This document shows positions 11,943 to 23,668 of a DNA stretch of 64,000 bases, one piece after another. Origin of the DNA: Dromiciops gliroides (Eukaryota > Chordata > Mammalia > Microbiotheria > Microbiotheriidae); assembly GCF_019393635.1 (NCBI RefSeq), contig NC_057861.1:170856577-170920576 (forward strand), in the 5' to 3' direction. A model generated the notes under the pieces. It had not been told where the DNA came from. It did no database searches and saw nothing but the letters and a program-made list of their open reading frames with translations. Positions within the stretch are counted from its first letter, which is position 1. Each line of letters starts with the position of its first letter. The translations under genes were made by a program, and so were the position numbers.

Positions 11943-12224
11943 AGACCTAAGTATTTTTTTAACTTTTATTTTTATTTGTGATATATAATTATATTTTATA
12001 CATGTGTGAAACATAGATATAATATATACATACACACATATGGCATATATAATATAATTTTTTACATTATAATATATAGATATACCTAGATATATTCTAA
12101 TACATATAACTTAGTATTTTCAATCTTTAAATAACTGTTTTATAAATAACATAGATATATCAATTTATATAAATAATATATGACAAATTTGTTTAAATAT
12201 AATGACTATATAAATGAGACCTAA

Positions 12225-12320
12225 ATAACTCATATATGCACTATATATATGTATGTGTGTGTATATATATATATATACATATATATATACATACATAAAA
12301 CGTGTGTGTATTAAGTAACT
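12225..12320. repeat. TA/TG-rich simple sequence
   Basis: Interrupted (TA)n and (TG)n with ACATATATA units. The wider 11950-12320 stretch is very AT-rich. Confidence 0.85.
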
Positions 12321-12563
12321 TTTAATAACAGACAAATACATACTTTGCTACTTTGATGCAATCTTTTCCCTTTCTTTGATCTCAGGCTCAGAAGATTCTC
12401 TCCGTACACTATCCATTTCACATATATGGCTCTGTATAGCTGCAGTCACTTCACTGTGTAGAAAACTTATTCCAGTAATGTCACCAAATACCTGAGGGGA
12501 CAGGGAGAACAATAGTGCAATGAAAAGATCTTAATGGCAGTGGAAAAGAATAAGATATTTTCA

Positions 12564-12724
12564 TGATGATCTTTTTTTTTTTTTTTTCTAGAGCAATGAG
12601 GGTTAAGTAGCTTGCCCAGGTTCACACAGCTGGTAAGTGTCAAGTGTCTGAGGCCGGATTTGAATTCAGGTACTCCTGAATCCAGGGCCAGTGCTTTATC
12701 CACTGCACCACCTATCTGCCCCTA
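12564..12724 (-). mobile_element. short marsupial SINE, reversed, with target-site duplication
   Basis: Poly(T) then the SINE body. Flanks GAATAAGATATTTTCA (12548-12563) and GAATACGATATTTTCA (12725-12740) differ at one base. Confidence 0.94.
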
Positions 12725-12984
12725 GAATACGATATTTTCAATAAGAGCACCTTGGTTCATGCCCTGTCCCTGCCCTTTAATATTAATATTACCTGGGGTG
12801 CATCACCTAAAATCTTGATTTCCTCATCTGTGGAAAGGGATGGGGAATGAATTGAAGTCGATTCAGTCTAAGCTCTATTCTAGATCTAAATCTATTTTCC
12901 TGAGTATGAACATTACTTTTCTTTTCTGCTTTTTTTTTTCTGTTGTAAATATCATTACTTGAAAGTTTCCTCTTCTATGACATT

Positions 12985-13700
12985 TTGTGCTGTAATATAA
13001 GAATGTCATTCACATTTTGCAGCTCCACAGCAGCTTACAATTTGGGTTTCATGGTTCAGTTCCATCCCCAGCCTTTGCAACATTTTTATAACAGCTCTGC
13101 CAGAATATTATCAAGACAGAGTTGTGTAAATATAGCCACTAACACAAAACACTGTGTCATGATTAGCTATTTAAACATACATGAAATGTGAGTTCCTCTA
13201 ATTCTGCTTAAACTATAAAATGCTAACATTCGCCTATGTGACTGGCAGGTTCTTTGTTGTCTTTCATCATTCAGGATATGATCTGTCTGAGGTGCATGGA
13301 AAACAAAAACTGGGGAGAAAACAATAACAGCAGCAGCAAAACATTCCTTTGAATAAGAAATCGTTGTCTCCAGAGAAGCTGTCTGTATACATAGGACTGA
13401 TTACCTTGGAACATAACTAGCTTTCATGCCAACATCATGTTTTACTTGTCACACAAAATCTGGGTTTATGCCTTGGTTGTTTGTAGTAAGTACCAATTTC
13501 ACTCACTTCCCATGTCTTTTCTACATCTTGAAGGCATCTAATCTTTAAGAATGCCTCTGCAGTATTTCTCCTTCACCATTTATGTACTGGAAATAACAGC
13601 TGCTGGGAAGGTGATTTTTGTCAATTTATTTTTTTCTTACTTTTTTCCTTGACTTTTATACATCTATTAAAATCATACTTTAAACCCAAATCAAAATGAA
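12985..13700. other. repeat-free non-coding stretch
   Basis: No transposon signature recognised. Modest GC, scattered TTTGCA- and CAGCTG-like motifs (CAGCAGCAGC near 13328; ACAGCTGCTGG near 13595). An open frame at 12985-13191 has no recognisable protein features. Candidate unique intronic or regulatory DNA. Confidence 0.3.
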
Positions 13701-13732
13701 CAGATCAAAAACTTCTCTATAGCTCCACATAC

Positions 13733-13799
13733 AAACACACACATATACACATGCACATGCATGCACGTGCACACACACACACACACACACATACACATG
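13733..13799. repeat. imperfect (CA)n microsatellite
   Basis: CA units with CATGCA and TACA interruptions; the pure run is 13769-13790. Confidence 0.95.
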
Positions 13800-14073
13800 T
13801 TTTTACTTCATAAGACCCCAGCCTAGAGTAACCAGAAACAGCCTTAAAAGTAAGTCTTCTACACACAAATTCCTCCAGATCTATGATCCATAAGGTCCAT
13901 TTGGGTTTCTTTTTAAAAGAAAAACTCAAGTCAAAACAATAAAACTTGATAACAACAACAACAAAAACTGGCCAAAATTCTTTGGAAAGCTTTAATTTCA
14001 TGTAAATTATTTTATTTCCTAAAACATTCAGCCTTACTTTATTGTCAGATACCAGAGCTTTGCAAATAACTTA

Positions 14074-14115
14074 ATTATCTTTTCAAGGCTTTTCATTATC
14101 TTTTCAAGGCTTTTC
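14074..14115 (+). repeat. exact 21-bp tandem duplication
   Basis: The 21-bp unit starting ATTATCTTTTCAAGGC occurs twice with no mismatch at 14074-14094 and 14095-14115, indicating recent local duplication. Confidence 0.93.
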
Positions 14116-14384
14116 ATAGAATAGCATCCTAGAATTTTGGAGACTATAAATAACTCAGAGGCCTACTGGTTCCATGAATATGATTCATCTGGAACTTTAA
14201 GTCTGGTATGAGAGTAGACTTCTCTTTCTAATGCTTCTATGATTCAGTTTCCTTTTCAATAATTTGGGGTGATACCTATTGGATGTGATCTCTCTCACAC
14301 CTCTAAATTCGCTCTAAATTCTAAATGTGTACCCTCATGTGAAACCTGTTATAATTTCCTTTCTTGTTTGTTTTAAGTTTGTAA

Positions 14385-14665
14385 AGTGTTTTTTTTACAT
14401 TTTGTTTAGTATTTTATTTTCCCCCAATTACATGTAAAAAACAATACTTAACATTTGTCTTAAAAACTTTGAGTTCCAAATTCTCTCCCTTCCTCCCTCC
14501 TTACCCCCTTCATTGAGAAAGCAGATGATTTGACATAGGCTATACATGTATCACTTCCCTTTATAGATATTGCAGGACAGCCATGACAAATGATTTCATG
14601 GACATGATGATATTCCATTTCCAACCTTGTTCCTTTCCATGGGCTGCTCCTCATTCTAGCAATAC
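14385..14665 (-). mobile_element. L1 3'-end fragment
   Basis: Reverse complement of the L1 3' UTR: A-rich tail complement (TATTTTATTTTCCCCC), AATTACATGTAAAAAAC, then a C/T-rich run that corresponds to the L1 G-rich tract. More diverged than the two large copies. Open frames here are by-products of the repeat. Confidence 0.7.
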
Positions 14666-14879
14666 CCTCCTTCCTGATATCTCTGACACTTGGGATACTA
14701 TGTTCACATTAAGGCTCTGCTCGGATGTCCCCCTAAGATCTTTCCTATTACCTCTGCGCATCTTAATTCTTCCACCACTAATCCCAATAACTTTGTATTA
14801 ACTTTGTGTATATAATGTATTTACTTATCTGTACACATGCTGTATTCTCCCAATAACATATAAACATTTTAAGGGGAAG

Positions 14880-14965
14880 GATTTTTTTTTTCTTTTTTGT
14901 ATTTCCAGTACCAAGTCCAGTACTCCAGGGACTTAATTAAGTCTTGTTAATTGATCAAATTGAAT
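14880..14965 (+). mobile_element. L2-type LINE 3' end remnant
   Basis: TTGTATTTCCAGTACCAAGTCCAGTAC followed by TTAATTAAGTCTTGTTAATTGA resembles a degenerate L2-type terminus. Confidence 0.45.
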
Positions 14966-14997
14966 TAATAATGCCTTACATTGTGTTTAGGTATGCC

Positions 14998-15185
14998 CAT
15001 GTGGCCCAGTAGAAATACTGACTTCGGAACCAGAGAAGCTGGCCTCAAATCCTGCCTCTCACCTGTAGACTCTGAACAAATGCCCCGACTTCTCTGAGTT
15101 TCAGTTTACTTGCATATGAAATAAAGGCTGTTAGACTAAAAGGCCTCTAAAGTCCCTTAGAGCTCAAATTCAATGATCCTATGCT
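14998..15185 (+). mobile_element. old MIR/Ther-type CORE-SINE
   Basis: tRNA-like head (GTGGCCCAGTAGAAA … CCTCAAATCC), CORE block (GAGTTTCAGTTTACTTGCATATG) and a 3' part with GGCCTCTAAAGTCCCTTAGAGCTC … CAATGATCC. The same 3' part is seen at 35900-36045 and 45590-45760. Confidence 0.7.
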
Positions 15186-15648
15186 ACTGTCTACCCAAAA
15201 GGATATTAGAAAAAGTAGATATGATAGATATAGCTCTATTTGTGAATATACAGTTGATGATGATTCAGTTTTATGTTGTATTATATGCTATTATTGGTAA
15301 TTATGTAGATTATCATAATAAATTGGTTATTATTAAATAGGAATTTTAAAGGAATGCTAATTTTTTTCACCCCAAGGATATCTTTACCAAAATTGACTTT
15401 GTGCTAGAATATAAAAGTCTTAACATACAAAAAATCAGGTGTTAACTACATACTTTAGAGACAATATATAATGTAGATTAAAATTGTATTCAATAAAGGA
15501 AATGAAGAAAGGAAATGGAAAATGGAATAGTAGATGGGTCAAAAATACATAGTAAAAACAATAATAACTTTTGAAAATAAAATAGTGTATCAAAATTTCT
15601 GTGATACAACTGAAGATGGTTTATGAAAATATATATAGCTAAGCATTA

Positions 15649-15826
15649 TTGTATTTTATTTTGTTTATTTATTTGTTATTTTTTTTTTTTTGGTGAGGCA
15701 ATTGGGGTTAAGTGACTTGCCCAGGGTCACATAGCTAGTAAGTGTCAAGTGTCTGAGGCTGAATTTGAACTCATGTCCCCCTGACTCCAGGGGCGGTGCC
15801 CTATCCACTGTGCCACCTAGCTGCCC
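15649..15826 (-). mobile_element. short marsupial SINE, reversed, with target-site duplication
   Basis: T-rich tail complement, GTGAGGCAATTGGGGTTAAG … CACCTAGCTGCCCC. CTAAGCATTA at 15639-15648 and 15827-15836 flanks it. Confidence 0.94.
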
Positions 15827-15839
15827 CTAAGCATTAATT

Positions 15840-17460
15840 TTAACAAAAGAAATGTGAGTATACTGATTTGAGAAAGTAACTTAAGAATAACTCTAGAAAA
15901 ATAAAAGCCTATAATACCTAAATAAACAGAAAAATCAAAAATTTAAAAATCAGAGGAGATAACATTAAAAACAATGAGACTATTGAGCTTCTTTATAAAA
16001 CTAGGATTATTTTGTGAAAAGATCAATAAAAAAGATAAACTATAAACTAATTGGATCCCCCAAAAGAAATAGGAAAATGGAATTACAAAATTAATTGAGG
16101 ATGAAATAAATTTATTGAAATTAATTCTATATCTATGTATATATCTACTGCATTTCCTCCTCACTCTCTTTCTGAAATGGAATTTGCTGAATTTAAACAT
16201 TTGACGAAACAGTCACAAACACAACCATCAAAAAATTGCTGAAAAATACCGATGCAAATATCACTTAAATTTCACAGTCAACTGTGCTCCAAAGTCTGTA
16301 TTCCCCCACCCCCCTCAATGTGCTAGAGTGTACATACTTTGAGATAAAAGAAATTTTTCTTCAGTTTATCTTCAATTCAAGATTCATGCAGGTATTGGGG
16401 TATCAAACAAATACAAGGTTCTGTTAACAACTCCCCCCATTGTCTCTATAGGGTTTAGGGCATCTCTGCACAGGCATTCACATTCCAATCACTATAATTT
16501 AATTATAAAGTTGTCCAAAAATAGAATTAATTTGTTTTATCAGCTGGTATAGCTGCAAGGTATTTTTTCAAAGGTTATTTTTTATTCAGGTGAAATAAGT
16601 TAATACAGTTATTACAGCACTTATTTGACTTTGTGGATTTTGCTACTGATTACAAAAGGAAGAAGTTCATTTGCCAGTAAAAGATGACCATCACTTAAGG
16701 TCACACAAAACATTTTTTACATCAATGAGGCCTGCTTTGTAAGTCAGTCACTAATAATAGAGTTAAACAATGAGCTTGTTTGAAGGGCAACAAGCTAAGA
16801 GCACATTCTGGTGTTCTATTGCCCAAATAGAAAGTTAAGTAACAGCAGGTGGAAAAAAAATAGATATTGCTCCCAGATAGGATTACACATTTAAACAGGG
16901 GCCTACACCGGAACCATAAGGTGAAAAGCTATTCTGTCTTTAAAGACTAACCTTAAGTGTTTATGAAAACCATCTGGTTGGCAAGAGCAGACAGCAGGAT
17001 GAACGGGGTGATCCGCACCTCCCATGTGCAGAGTGTGTATGTAGGGGGAAAAAGCAGTTGTGGTTCCTTTAACAAAGAGATAAAGCAACTAGTCATATGC
17101 CCTTGTTTTTACACTTATCATGTGATGCAACTTGGTGCACAGTAGCCAGTTCTGTCTAAGAAGAAATGTAGCTCCTTCCAATTGTCCTATTTGCACTTAT
17201 CTCTTGTTTCCGGAGACACGACTCTCCAATGCAAGCAGTATATATTTTTTTAACCATTGCTTCTCAGTTTCTATGTTGGACTTTCCCATCTTTTATTTAA
17301 TGAAGAAGCAAGGTGCAGTCTCTTGTTTAGATATCTAATCAATGCCTTGGGATCTTTGGCCACTATGATTGGTTTAGGGAATAGTATTAGAATGTGGATC
17401 ATGCGGTATGAAATTACATTTAAAAATTTATCATATAGACTTATATGGAAATATGTTTAA
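15840..17460. other. repeat-poor non-coding DNA
   Basis: No transposon or gene recognised. The part at 16540-17130 is moderately GC-rich for the window and looks like unique sequence. Short open frames here (for example 16957-17145, 17132-17338) lack domains or supporting splice structure. Confidence 0.35.
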
Positions 17461-17465
17461 CCTGG

Positions 17466-17620
17466 TTGTACATATATAACCTATATCAGATTGCTTGCTG
17501 TCTTGGGGAGGCAGGAAGAAAGGGAGAGAAGGAGAAAAATTTGGAACTCAAAAACGAATGTTGAAAACTAAAAAAAGATAAATACTATTGCTTAAGAACA
17601 ATAAATAAATAAAATTCAGA
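17466..17620 (+). mobile_element. L1 3'-UTR fragment
   Basis: About 150 bp matching the last part of the L1 3' UTR seen at 51.1-51.3 kb: the TGTACATATATAACCTATAT block, a purine-rich run, AAAAATTTGGAAC and a TGTTGAAAACTA stretch followed by an A-rich tail. No coding part is present; this is an extremely 5'-truncated insertion. Confidence 0.8.
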
Positions 17621-17961
17621 AACTAAAATAATTAAAAAATAAATTTATCTTATAAAGAATACATATTAGGAAAACCTTATGCATGTCTGTCATTTCATGA
17701 CTCTATATGGTAGGAGACTTTATAAAATGACAGTCTAAGAAATGCAATCATCAAACAACGATTTACTGTTTGAGTCAAACTTTCTGTCAACTTTAATTCT
17801 CTAAGTGGGCAATGTTTCCACAGAAACTTTGTACATCAAAACTCATGATTGATTTAAAAGTCATTCACTTAGGCTATGGTCTCTGCTTCCTCCTTATCTC
17901 TCCCTTCATACAACATTCTGATGCAAAAACAAGAGTTACAGGTTGGGGGAAGCATGGGGCA

Positions 17962-18192
17962 TCTCCACTGACTAAGTGGATAGTGTGATTACTGGACTTG
18001 GAATTAAGAAGAGATTCATTTTTATCCTACCTCAAACATACTAGCTGGGTGACCCTGGACAAGTTAGTTAACCCCGTTTAGCCTCAATATCCTGATCTGT
18101 AAAATTAGAATAGCATGTACTTCACAGGGTTAATAAGAGGTTCAAATGAGAAAATGTATATAAAGCATGTTGTAATTCTTAAAACGCATTAA
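17962..18192 (+). mobile_element. old MIR/Ther-type CORE-SINE
   Basis: AGCTGGGTGACCCTGGACAAG, then the CORE segment CCTGATCTGTAAAATTAGAAT, then AGGGTTAATAAGAGG … ATGTATATAAAGCATG: MIR order. It abuts the LTR at 18193. Confidence 0.75.
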
Positions 18193-18472
18193 ATGTAACC
18201 CCTCCTGCTGATGTAATTTTTGGCCCTCCAAAGAAAAGTCTATCAACCAATGAGATTCTGTTTTTGCAGAGTTTTTTTTAGCATGTTTCTTGCATATTCG
18301 CATATTAAACCCTATAAAAACAAGGTCCTGGGGACCAGACCATCTCAGATCATGAGGAAGACCTGAGGTCCACTTCATTAGAGGAGACCATGGACCCTTT
18401 AATAAAGTGCTATTGGCTTAGAGCTCTGCTTCAGTGTTTTTTCTTACAGATTGGGCAATTATAATTCCCACA
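18193..18472 (+). mobile_element. solo LTR of an endogenous retrovirus
   Basis: A ~280-bp block has promoter and polyadenylation signals in retroviral LTR order: CCAAT at 18247-18251, TATAAAA at 18313-18319 and AATAAA at 18401-18406. It begins near TGTAACCCC and ends …AATTCCCACA at 18472. The layout (TATA box to polyadenylation signal ~85 bp, CA terminus) resembles gammaretrovirus-type (ERV1) LTRs. No gag, pol or env sequence adjoins it, so it is a solo LTR left by recombination. I see no clear short target duplication, so the exact ends are uncertain. Confidence 0.65.
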
Positions 18473-19053
18473 TGTTAATGGAGAAAAGGAAACTCAGTGG
18501 GCTAAATGCTAAATAGACAACTTTGTTTGAGAGAGGAAGAAATATATTTAACAAAGGTTAATGACCAGATGAACTTTAAGAGGAAATTCTTACTCAGCAT
18601 TAACATGAAAAGCTAATAGAATTACTTTTCAGGCCTTTTTAAAAATAGTATAGAATCCAATGGAAGATGAGGGATGACTATCTCAGGGGATGACACAGGG
18701 GATGGCTTCAAAAAGTTGGAGCCAGTTGAAACAGTGAGACAAAACAAGACAAAATGTAAAAGAGATAAATGTAACATCTTTCTCAAGTTAAAAACAAAAC
18801 AACTTAGGTTAACAAATATAAGATGGAAGATATGTCTAGTTAGTGATTTTTAAAAAGGTGAGGAGGCAGTCTTAATATACTATTGTATCAGTATGTGTCA
18901 ACAGTGAGAAGTGTCAGCAAGAAAGCTAATGAAATCTTAGACAATTTCCAGATCTTAGTATACAAGACTACAGTTGTGCTGGTGATAGTTCATCTATTCT
19001 ATTATAGATGTGGAATTAGCTGTATTATATTCAATTCTGGCTACTACAATTTA

Positions 19054-20393
19054 TCTATTTTTATTTATTTTTTTCCATAAAAGTATTTTATTATTTTCTA
19101 ATTACATGTAGAGATAGTTTGCAACATTTGTCTTTATAAGATTTCTAGTTTCATTTTTTTCTCCCACCCTTCCCTCCCTCCCCCCTCCCCAAGCAAGCAA
19201 TCCAATAGAGGTTATTTATGTAAAATCACATTAAACATATTTCTGCATTGGTCATGTTGTGAAAGAAGAATCAGAGCAAAAAGGAAAAACCTAAAAAAAA
19301 AAGAAAAACAAAAAAATAATAGAAATAGTGTGGTTCAATCTGCATCTTGATTCCATAGTTCTTTTTCTTTCTGTATTTAGAGATTATTTTCCATCATGAG
19401 TCCTTTGAAATTATCTTGGACCATTGTATTTCTGAGAAGTCAAGTCTATCACAGTTGATCAACACACAATGTTGTTGATACTGTGTACAATGTTTTCCTG
19501 ATTCTGCTCATCTCACTCAGCATCAGTTCATGTAAGTCCTTCCAGGTTTCTCTGAAATCCTCAAGCTCATTGTTTCTTACAGCACAATAATATTCCATTA
19601 CATTTATGTACCACGACTTGTTCAGCCATTCCCCAATTGATGGCCATCCCCTCAATTTCCAATTCCTGGCCACCACAAAAAGAAGAGCTATAAATACTTT
19701 TGTACATGTGGGTCCTTTTCCCTTTTTTATGATCTCTTTGGGGAAAAGACCTAATAGTGGTATTGCTGGGTCAAAGAGTATGCACAGCTTTATAGCCCTT
19801 TGAGCATAGTTCCAAATTGCTCTCCAGAATGTTTGGATCAGTTCACAGCTCCACCAATAATGCATTAGTGTTTCAATTTTTCCACAGTTTCTCCAACATT
19901 TATTAGTTTACTTTTTTGTCATATTAGCCAATCTGATAGGTATCAGGTGGTACCTCAAAGTTGTTTTAATTTGCATTTCTCTGATCAATAGTGATTTAGA
20001 GCATTTTTTCCTATAACAATAGATAGCTTTGATTTCATCAGAAAACTGCCTATTCATATCCTTTGATCATTTCTTAATTGGGGAATGACTTGGATTCTTA
20101 TAAATTTGATTTAGTTCCCCATATATTTTAGAAATGAGGCCTTTGTCAGAAATACTGGCTATAAAAATTGTTTCCCAGCTTTCTGCCTCCCTTCTAATTT
20201 TGGATGCATTGCTTCTGTTTGTACAAAACCTTTTTAATTTAATGTAATCAAAATCATCCATTTTGCATTTCATAATATTCTCTATCTCTTGTTTAGTCAT
20301 AGACTGTTCTCCTTTCCATAAATCTGAGAGGTAAACCATTCCTTCCTCTCCTAATTTACCTATGGTATCACCTTTTATGTCTAAATCATCGGG
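19054..20393 (-). mobile_element. 5'-truncated L1 retrotransposon, 3' end
   Basis: Reversed L1 3' portion of about 1.34 kb. Minus-strand frames at 20067-20339 (…FDYIKLKRFC…, …GELNQIYKNPSHSP…) and 19449-19865 (…FDPAIPLLGLFP…, …PSIGEWLNKSWY…) are ORF2 C-terminal sequence closely related to the copy at 49-51 kb. The C-rich tract near 19164-19192 is the complement of the 3' UTR G-rich run. A likely target-site duplication with one mismatch (TACTACAATTTA near 19043, TACTTCAATTTA at 20394) brackets it. The ORF2 frame is split into at least two pieces, so it is not functional. Confidence 0.9.
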
Positions 20394-20644
20394 TACTTCA
20401 ATTTAAGGAAAACACTGATAAATTGAAGAATGCCCAGAATTAGATAATCATAATAAGAATAATGGAATAAGAACTCAAAGAAATGCTATGTGAAACTCAC
20501 TTGAAGGAACTAAAGATGTTTTGTCAGACGAAAGCAAGATGATTCTTTGGGTCCAAGTATTCGACCAGCTCTAAACCTACATATCTATATGATCATTGGT
20601 CCCATATCTTTTTATCTAGTTTATAAGGCTAGTGTGGGACTTTT

Positions 20645-20793
20645 ATTTTTTTTTGGTGAGGCAATTGGGGTTAAGTGACTTGCCCAGGGTCACACAGCTA
20701 GTAAGTATTAAGTGTCTGAGGCCAGATTTGAACTCAGGTCCTCCTGAATCCAGAGTCAGTGCTCTATCCACTGCACCACCTAGCTGCCCCTAC
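20645..20793 (-). mobile_element. short marsupial SINE, reversed, with target-site duplication
   Basis: TGTGGGACTTTT at 20633-20644 and 20794-20805 brackets a full reversed SINE with a T-rich tail complement. Confidence 0.95.
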
Positions 20794-21049
20794 TGTGGGA
20801 CTTTTTAGGAAAGTATTTACTCAATTCTAGGTATGCTGTATCAGCAATTCTCTCACCAGTCAAGTAATTGAAAGTTACATAATTTGATATGTGACTTCTT
20901 CCACCAATGCTGATCATTACCCCTCTATAATATCATAGATTGTCTTAAAAAGTAGTGGCAGCCAAAAATGTAATCATCCTAGTGATCAGTTTTTAAACAT
21001 CGCTATATAAGTCCCAGCATAATAGATATACAGTTTGTCATGAGATCTA

Positions 21050-21190
21050 TACTGAAATGAATAAAACATTTATTAATTGCTTGCTTGCTATGTTATAAAC
21101 ACTGTGCAAAGCTCAGGGAACAAAAATAGAAAATTAAGATGTTCCCTCCTCCTAAGGAGTTCATATTCTAACGTGAACATATATAAGTAT
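21050..21190 (-). mobile_element. ancient CORE/L2-type fragment
   Basis: AACATTTATTAATTGCTTGC … CACTGTGCAAAGC … TGTTCCCTCCTCCTAAGGAG matches the widespread old element whose ending reads CATTTATTAAGCACCTACTATGTGCC in better copies. Similar fragments occur near 33830-33950, 39110-39230, 51840-51965 and 59800-59850. Confidence 0.55.
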
Positions 21191-21889
21191 TGTTATTTCC
21201 TGAGCTTTTGGACTCAGGCTCCTGAGTTCTCCCAATCATACTCTAAGGGGAGATGGCTATAAAGCTGGGGGTGGTGATTTGGCCTTGTTGGCACATATGG
21301 ACTCCTGTCTCTCCCTCAAGTACCATGCATCTTTAGATGGCTTGGTGATAATCTATGTTTTTGAATGCTGGCTTACCATGAATTAAAAAACTATCTAGTA
21401 ATGAGACCTGCCAGACCTTTCCCTGTGGTCATAGATTGATTATCCCAGCCTACTAACCCTATCAAAAAGTAGAATTTAGTTAGTTTGGCATGATTTGTTG
21501 GTGGTTTTTGTTGTTATTGTTGTTGGTGGTGGTGGCAGTGATTACTATTATACTTAAAATATTCACAAAACAAATTTTAAAAAATACTCATAGAATTTTG
21601 CAGAGATTTATGTCAAATTTACTGTTTTGCAATTTGAAAATTCTATTTACTCTGTTTTTCAAAATTGGGACAAAATTTATCTTCCAAACAAACTGTGTCC
21701 CCTATCCCATTTTACATAATCTTTCAAACAACTTGACAATGATTAAGCAATAAAATCAATCAGTTCCTTATGTACTCTGGGATCTAGTTTATTTAAGTTT
21801 GCTTTGGAATTAATTTATTACAACAAGGTACTCTCTACTAACTCATCATTTGTTTTGAGTTTCAACTCCTCATTAACAAGTATTATTCT

Positions 21890-22054
21890 GGGGGCAACTA
21901 GATGGCGCAGTGGATAGAGCACCGGCCCTGGAGTCAGGAGTACCTGAGTTCAAATCCGGCCTCAGACACTTAACACTTACTAGCTGTGTGACCCTAGGCA
22001 AGTCAACCCCAATTGCCTCACTAAAAAAACAAACAAACAAACAAACAAATAAAA
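21890..22054 (+). mobile_element. short marsupial SINE with target-site duplication
   Basis: Full copy ending in an (AAAC)n tail. ACAAGTATTATTCT at 21876-21889 and ACAAGTATTGTTCT at 22055-22068. Confidence 0.95.
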
Positions 22055-22234
22055 ACAAGTATTGTTCTATCCTGCCCAGTTTGAAGATAATTCTCCTTGG
22101 CAGAAAAAACAAAAACATGATATAAATAAAAAATAATAACTTTATAGTTTTGCTTCCTATCACTTATTATCAGCTTTCTATTATTTTGAGCTATAGATCT
22201 TAGCCCTTCTCTGGTCCTCTCTGGATACAAACAT

Positions 22235-22480
22235 AGTTAAGAAATTTCTAGGTGGCATAGTGGATAGAACACTAGCCCTGGAGTCAAGAAGACCTCAATT
22301 CAAATTTAGCCTCAGACACTTGCTACCTGAATATCCCTGGGCAAGTCACTTAATCTCAGTTTCCTCATCTGTATAATGGGAAAAAATAGTACTAACTCCC
22401 AGGGTTGTTGGGAGAATCAAATGAGATAATAATTTTAAAGTGCCTGGCACATAGTAAGAGCTACATAAACCCTAGCTATC
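22235..22480 (+). mobile_element. full-length MIR/Ther CORE-SINE
   Basis: tRNA-like head (AGGTGGCATAGTGGATAG), GGGCAAGTCACTTAATCTC, CORE (CAGTTTCCTCATCTG), AGGGTTGTTGGGAGAATCAAATGAG, and TGCCTGGCACATAGTAAG: all MIR blocks in order. Confidence 0.88.
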
Positions 22481-22520
22481 AATATCATTATTATGTTGTT
22501 GCTGTCATTAGAATACTTAC

Positions 22521-22569
22521 GTGTGTGTGTGTGTGTGTTTGTGTGTATGTATGAGAAAGAGAGAGAGAG
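22521..22569. repeat. (GT)n followed by (GA)n microsatellite
   Basis: GT units 22521-22548, then GA units 22555-22569. Confidence 0.95.
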
Positions 22570-22833
22570 CACCCCAGTAGATGTCAAGAAAATTGAAGAC
22601 TGATCACTATTATGTCATGTCTCTACTGTCTGGCTTGTGATCTCTTTTCTGATCTCATTTCTATGACCATATTCCATGATCTTATTTCCTCTTTCTATCC
22701 AGGTGTTCTTTAGTTTATTACAATGACAATATTGTTTTGTTTTCAATTTCTGTCCCAATTGATCCTTTGACAAAGTCTTCTCCATGTATTCCCTGTTCTA
22801 TTTACTAGATTTCATCACAACAATATGTCTTCT

Positions 22834-22993
22834 GGGGCAGCTAGGTGGGCAGTAGATAGAACACTAGGCCTGGATTCAGGAGGACCTGAGTTCAAATCTG
22901 GCCTCAGACACATGACACTTACTAGCTGTGTGACCCTGGGCAAGTCACTGAACCCCAATTGCCTCACACAAACAAAAAAAAAAGAAAAGAAAA
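22834..22993 (+). mobile_element. short marsupial SINE with 17-bp target-site duplication
   Basis: ACAACAATATGTCTTCT occurs perfectly at 22817-22833 and 22994-23010, so this is a young insertion. Open frames on both strands across it are repeat-derived. Confidence 0.96.
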
Positions 22994-23330
22994 ACAACAA
23001 TATGTCTTCTCAATATACAATTCAAATCTGCTTCCCTTTTTCCATGCCCCCCTCTGTTTACTCATCTTCCTTTATTTCATTAAGGTATGACTTTTCAGAT
23101 ATTCTTCTCACAGTTATCATCCTTCCATTTCTCAGGGATATGGATAGGTCAAATCTACCTCCTGAATTAGTATCTCTAGTTCATGTTGCTTATAATTAAT
23201 ACTTTGGACATCAACATCTAAAGGATAGGAAATCCTTTCTTGCCTTCATCTCTTGGGAACATCAAGTTAGGTTTACTGCTCTGGTTCTTCATTACTTTGT
23301 AGATTTTCACTGTGGTATTCAGGTTCTCTA

Positions 23331-23392
23331 TTTCATTCATTCATTCATTCATTCATTCATTCATTCATTCATTCATTCATTCATTCATTCAT

Positions 23393-23460
<68 letters not shown>

Positions 23461-23668
23461 TTATTCATTTATTTATTTATTCATTCATTCATTCATTCAT
23501 TTGTTTGTTTATTTATTTATTTGTTTGTTTTTGCAGGGCAATTGGGATTAAGTGACCTGCCTGGGGTCACATGGCCAGCAAGTGTCAAGTGTCTGAGGCC
23601 GAATTTGAACTCAGGTACTCCTTAATCCAGGGCCGGTGTTTTATCCACTGTGCCACCTAGCTGCCCCC
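23331..23668 (-). mobile_element. reversed short SINE whose tail expanded into a 200-bp microsatellite
   Basis: SINE body 23533-23668 (GCAGGGCAATTGGG … CTAGCTGCCCCC). On its tail side lie (ATTC)n 23331-23394, (ATCT)n 23395-23460 and mixed ATTT/ATTC/GTTT units to 23532. TCAGGTTCTCTA at 23319-23330 and TCAGGTTCTTTA at 23669-23680 bracket the whole unit, so the microsatellite lies inside the target-site duplication and is the evolved SINE tail. Confidence 0.92.

Noticed and set aside
19449..19865. 138-codon minus-strand frame resembling a protein
   Set aside because: It is the C-terminal part of L1 ORF2 in a truncated, broken copy, not a host gene.
23312..23551. 79-codon frame of repeated Ile-His-Ser/Tyr-Leu-Ser
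   Set aside because: Translation of the tetranucleotide microsatellite.
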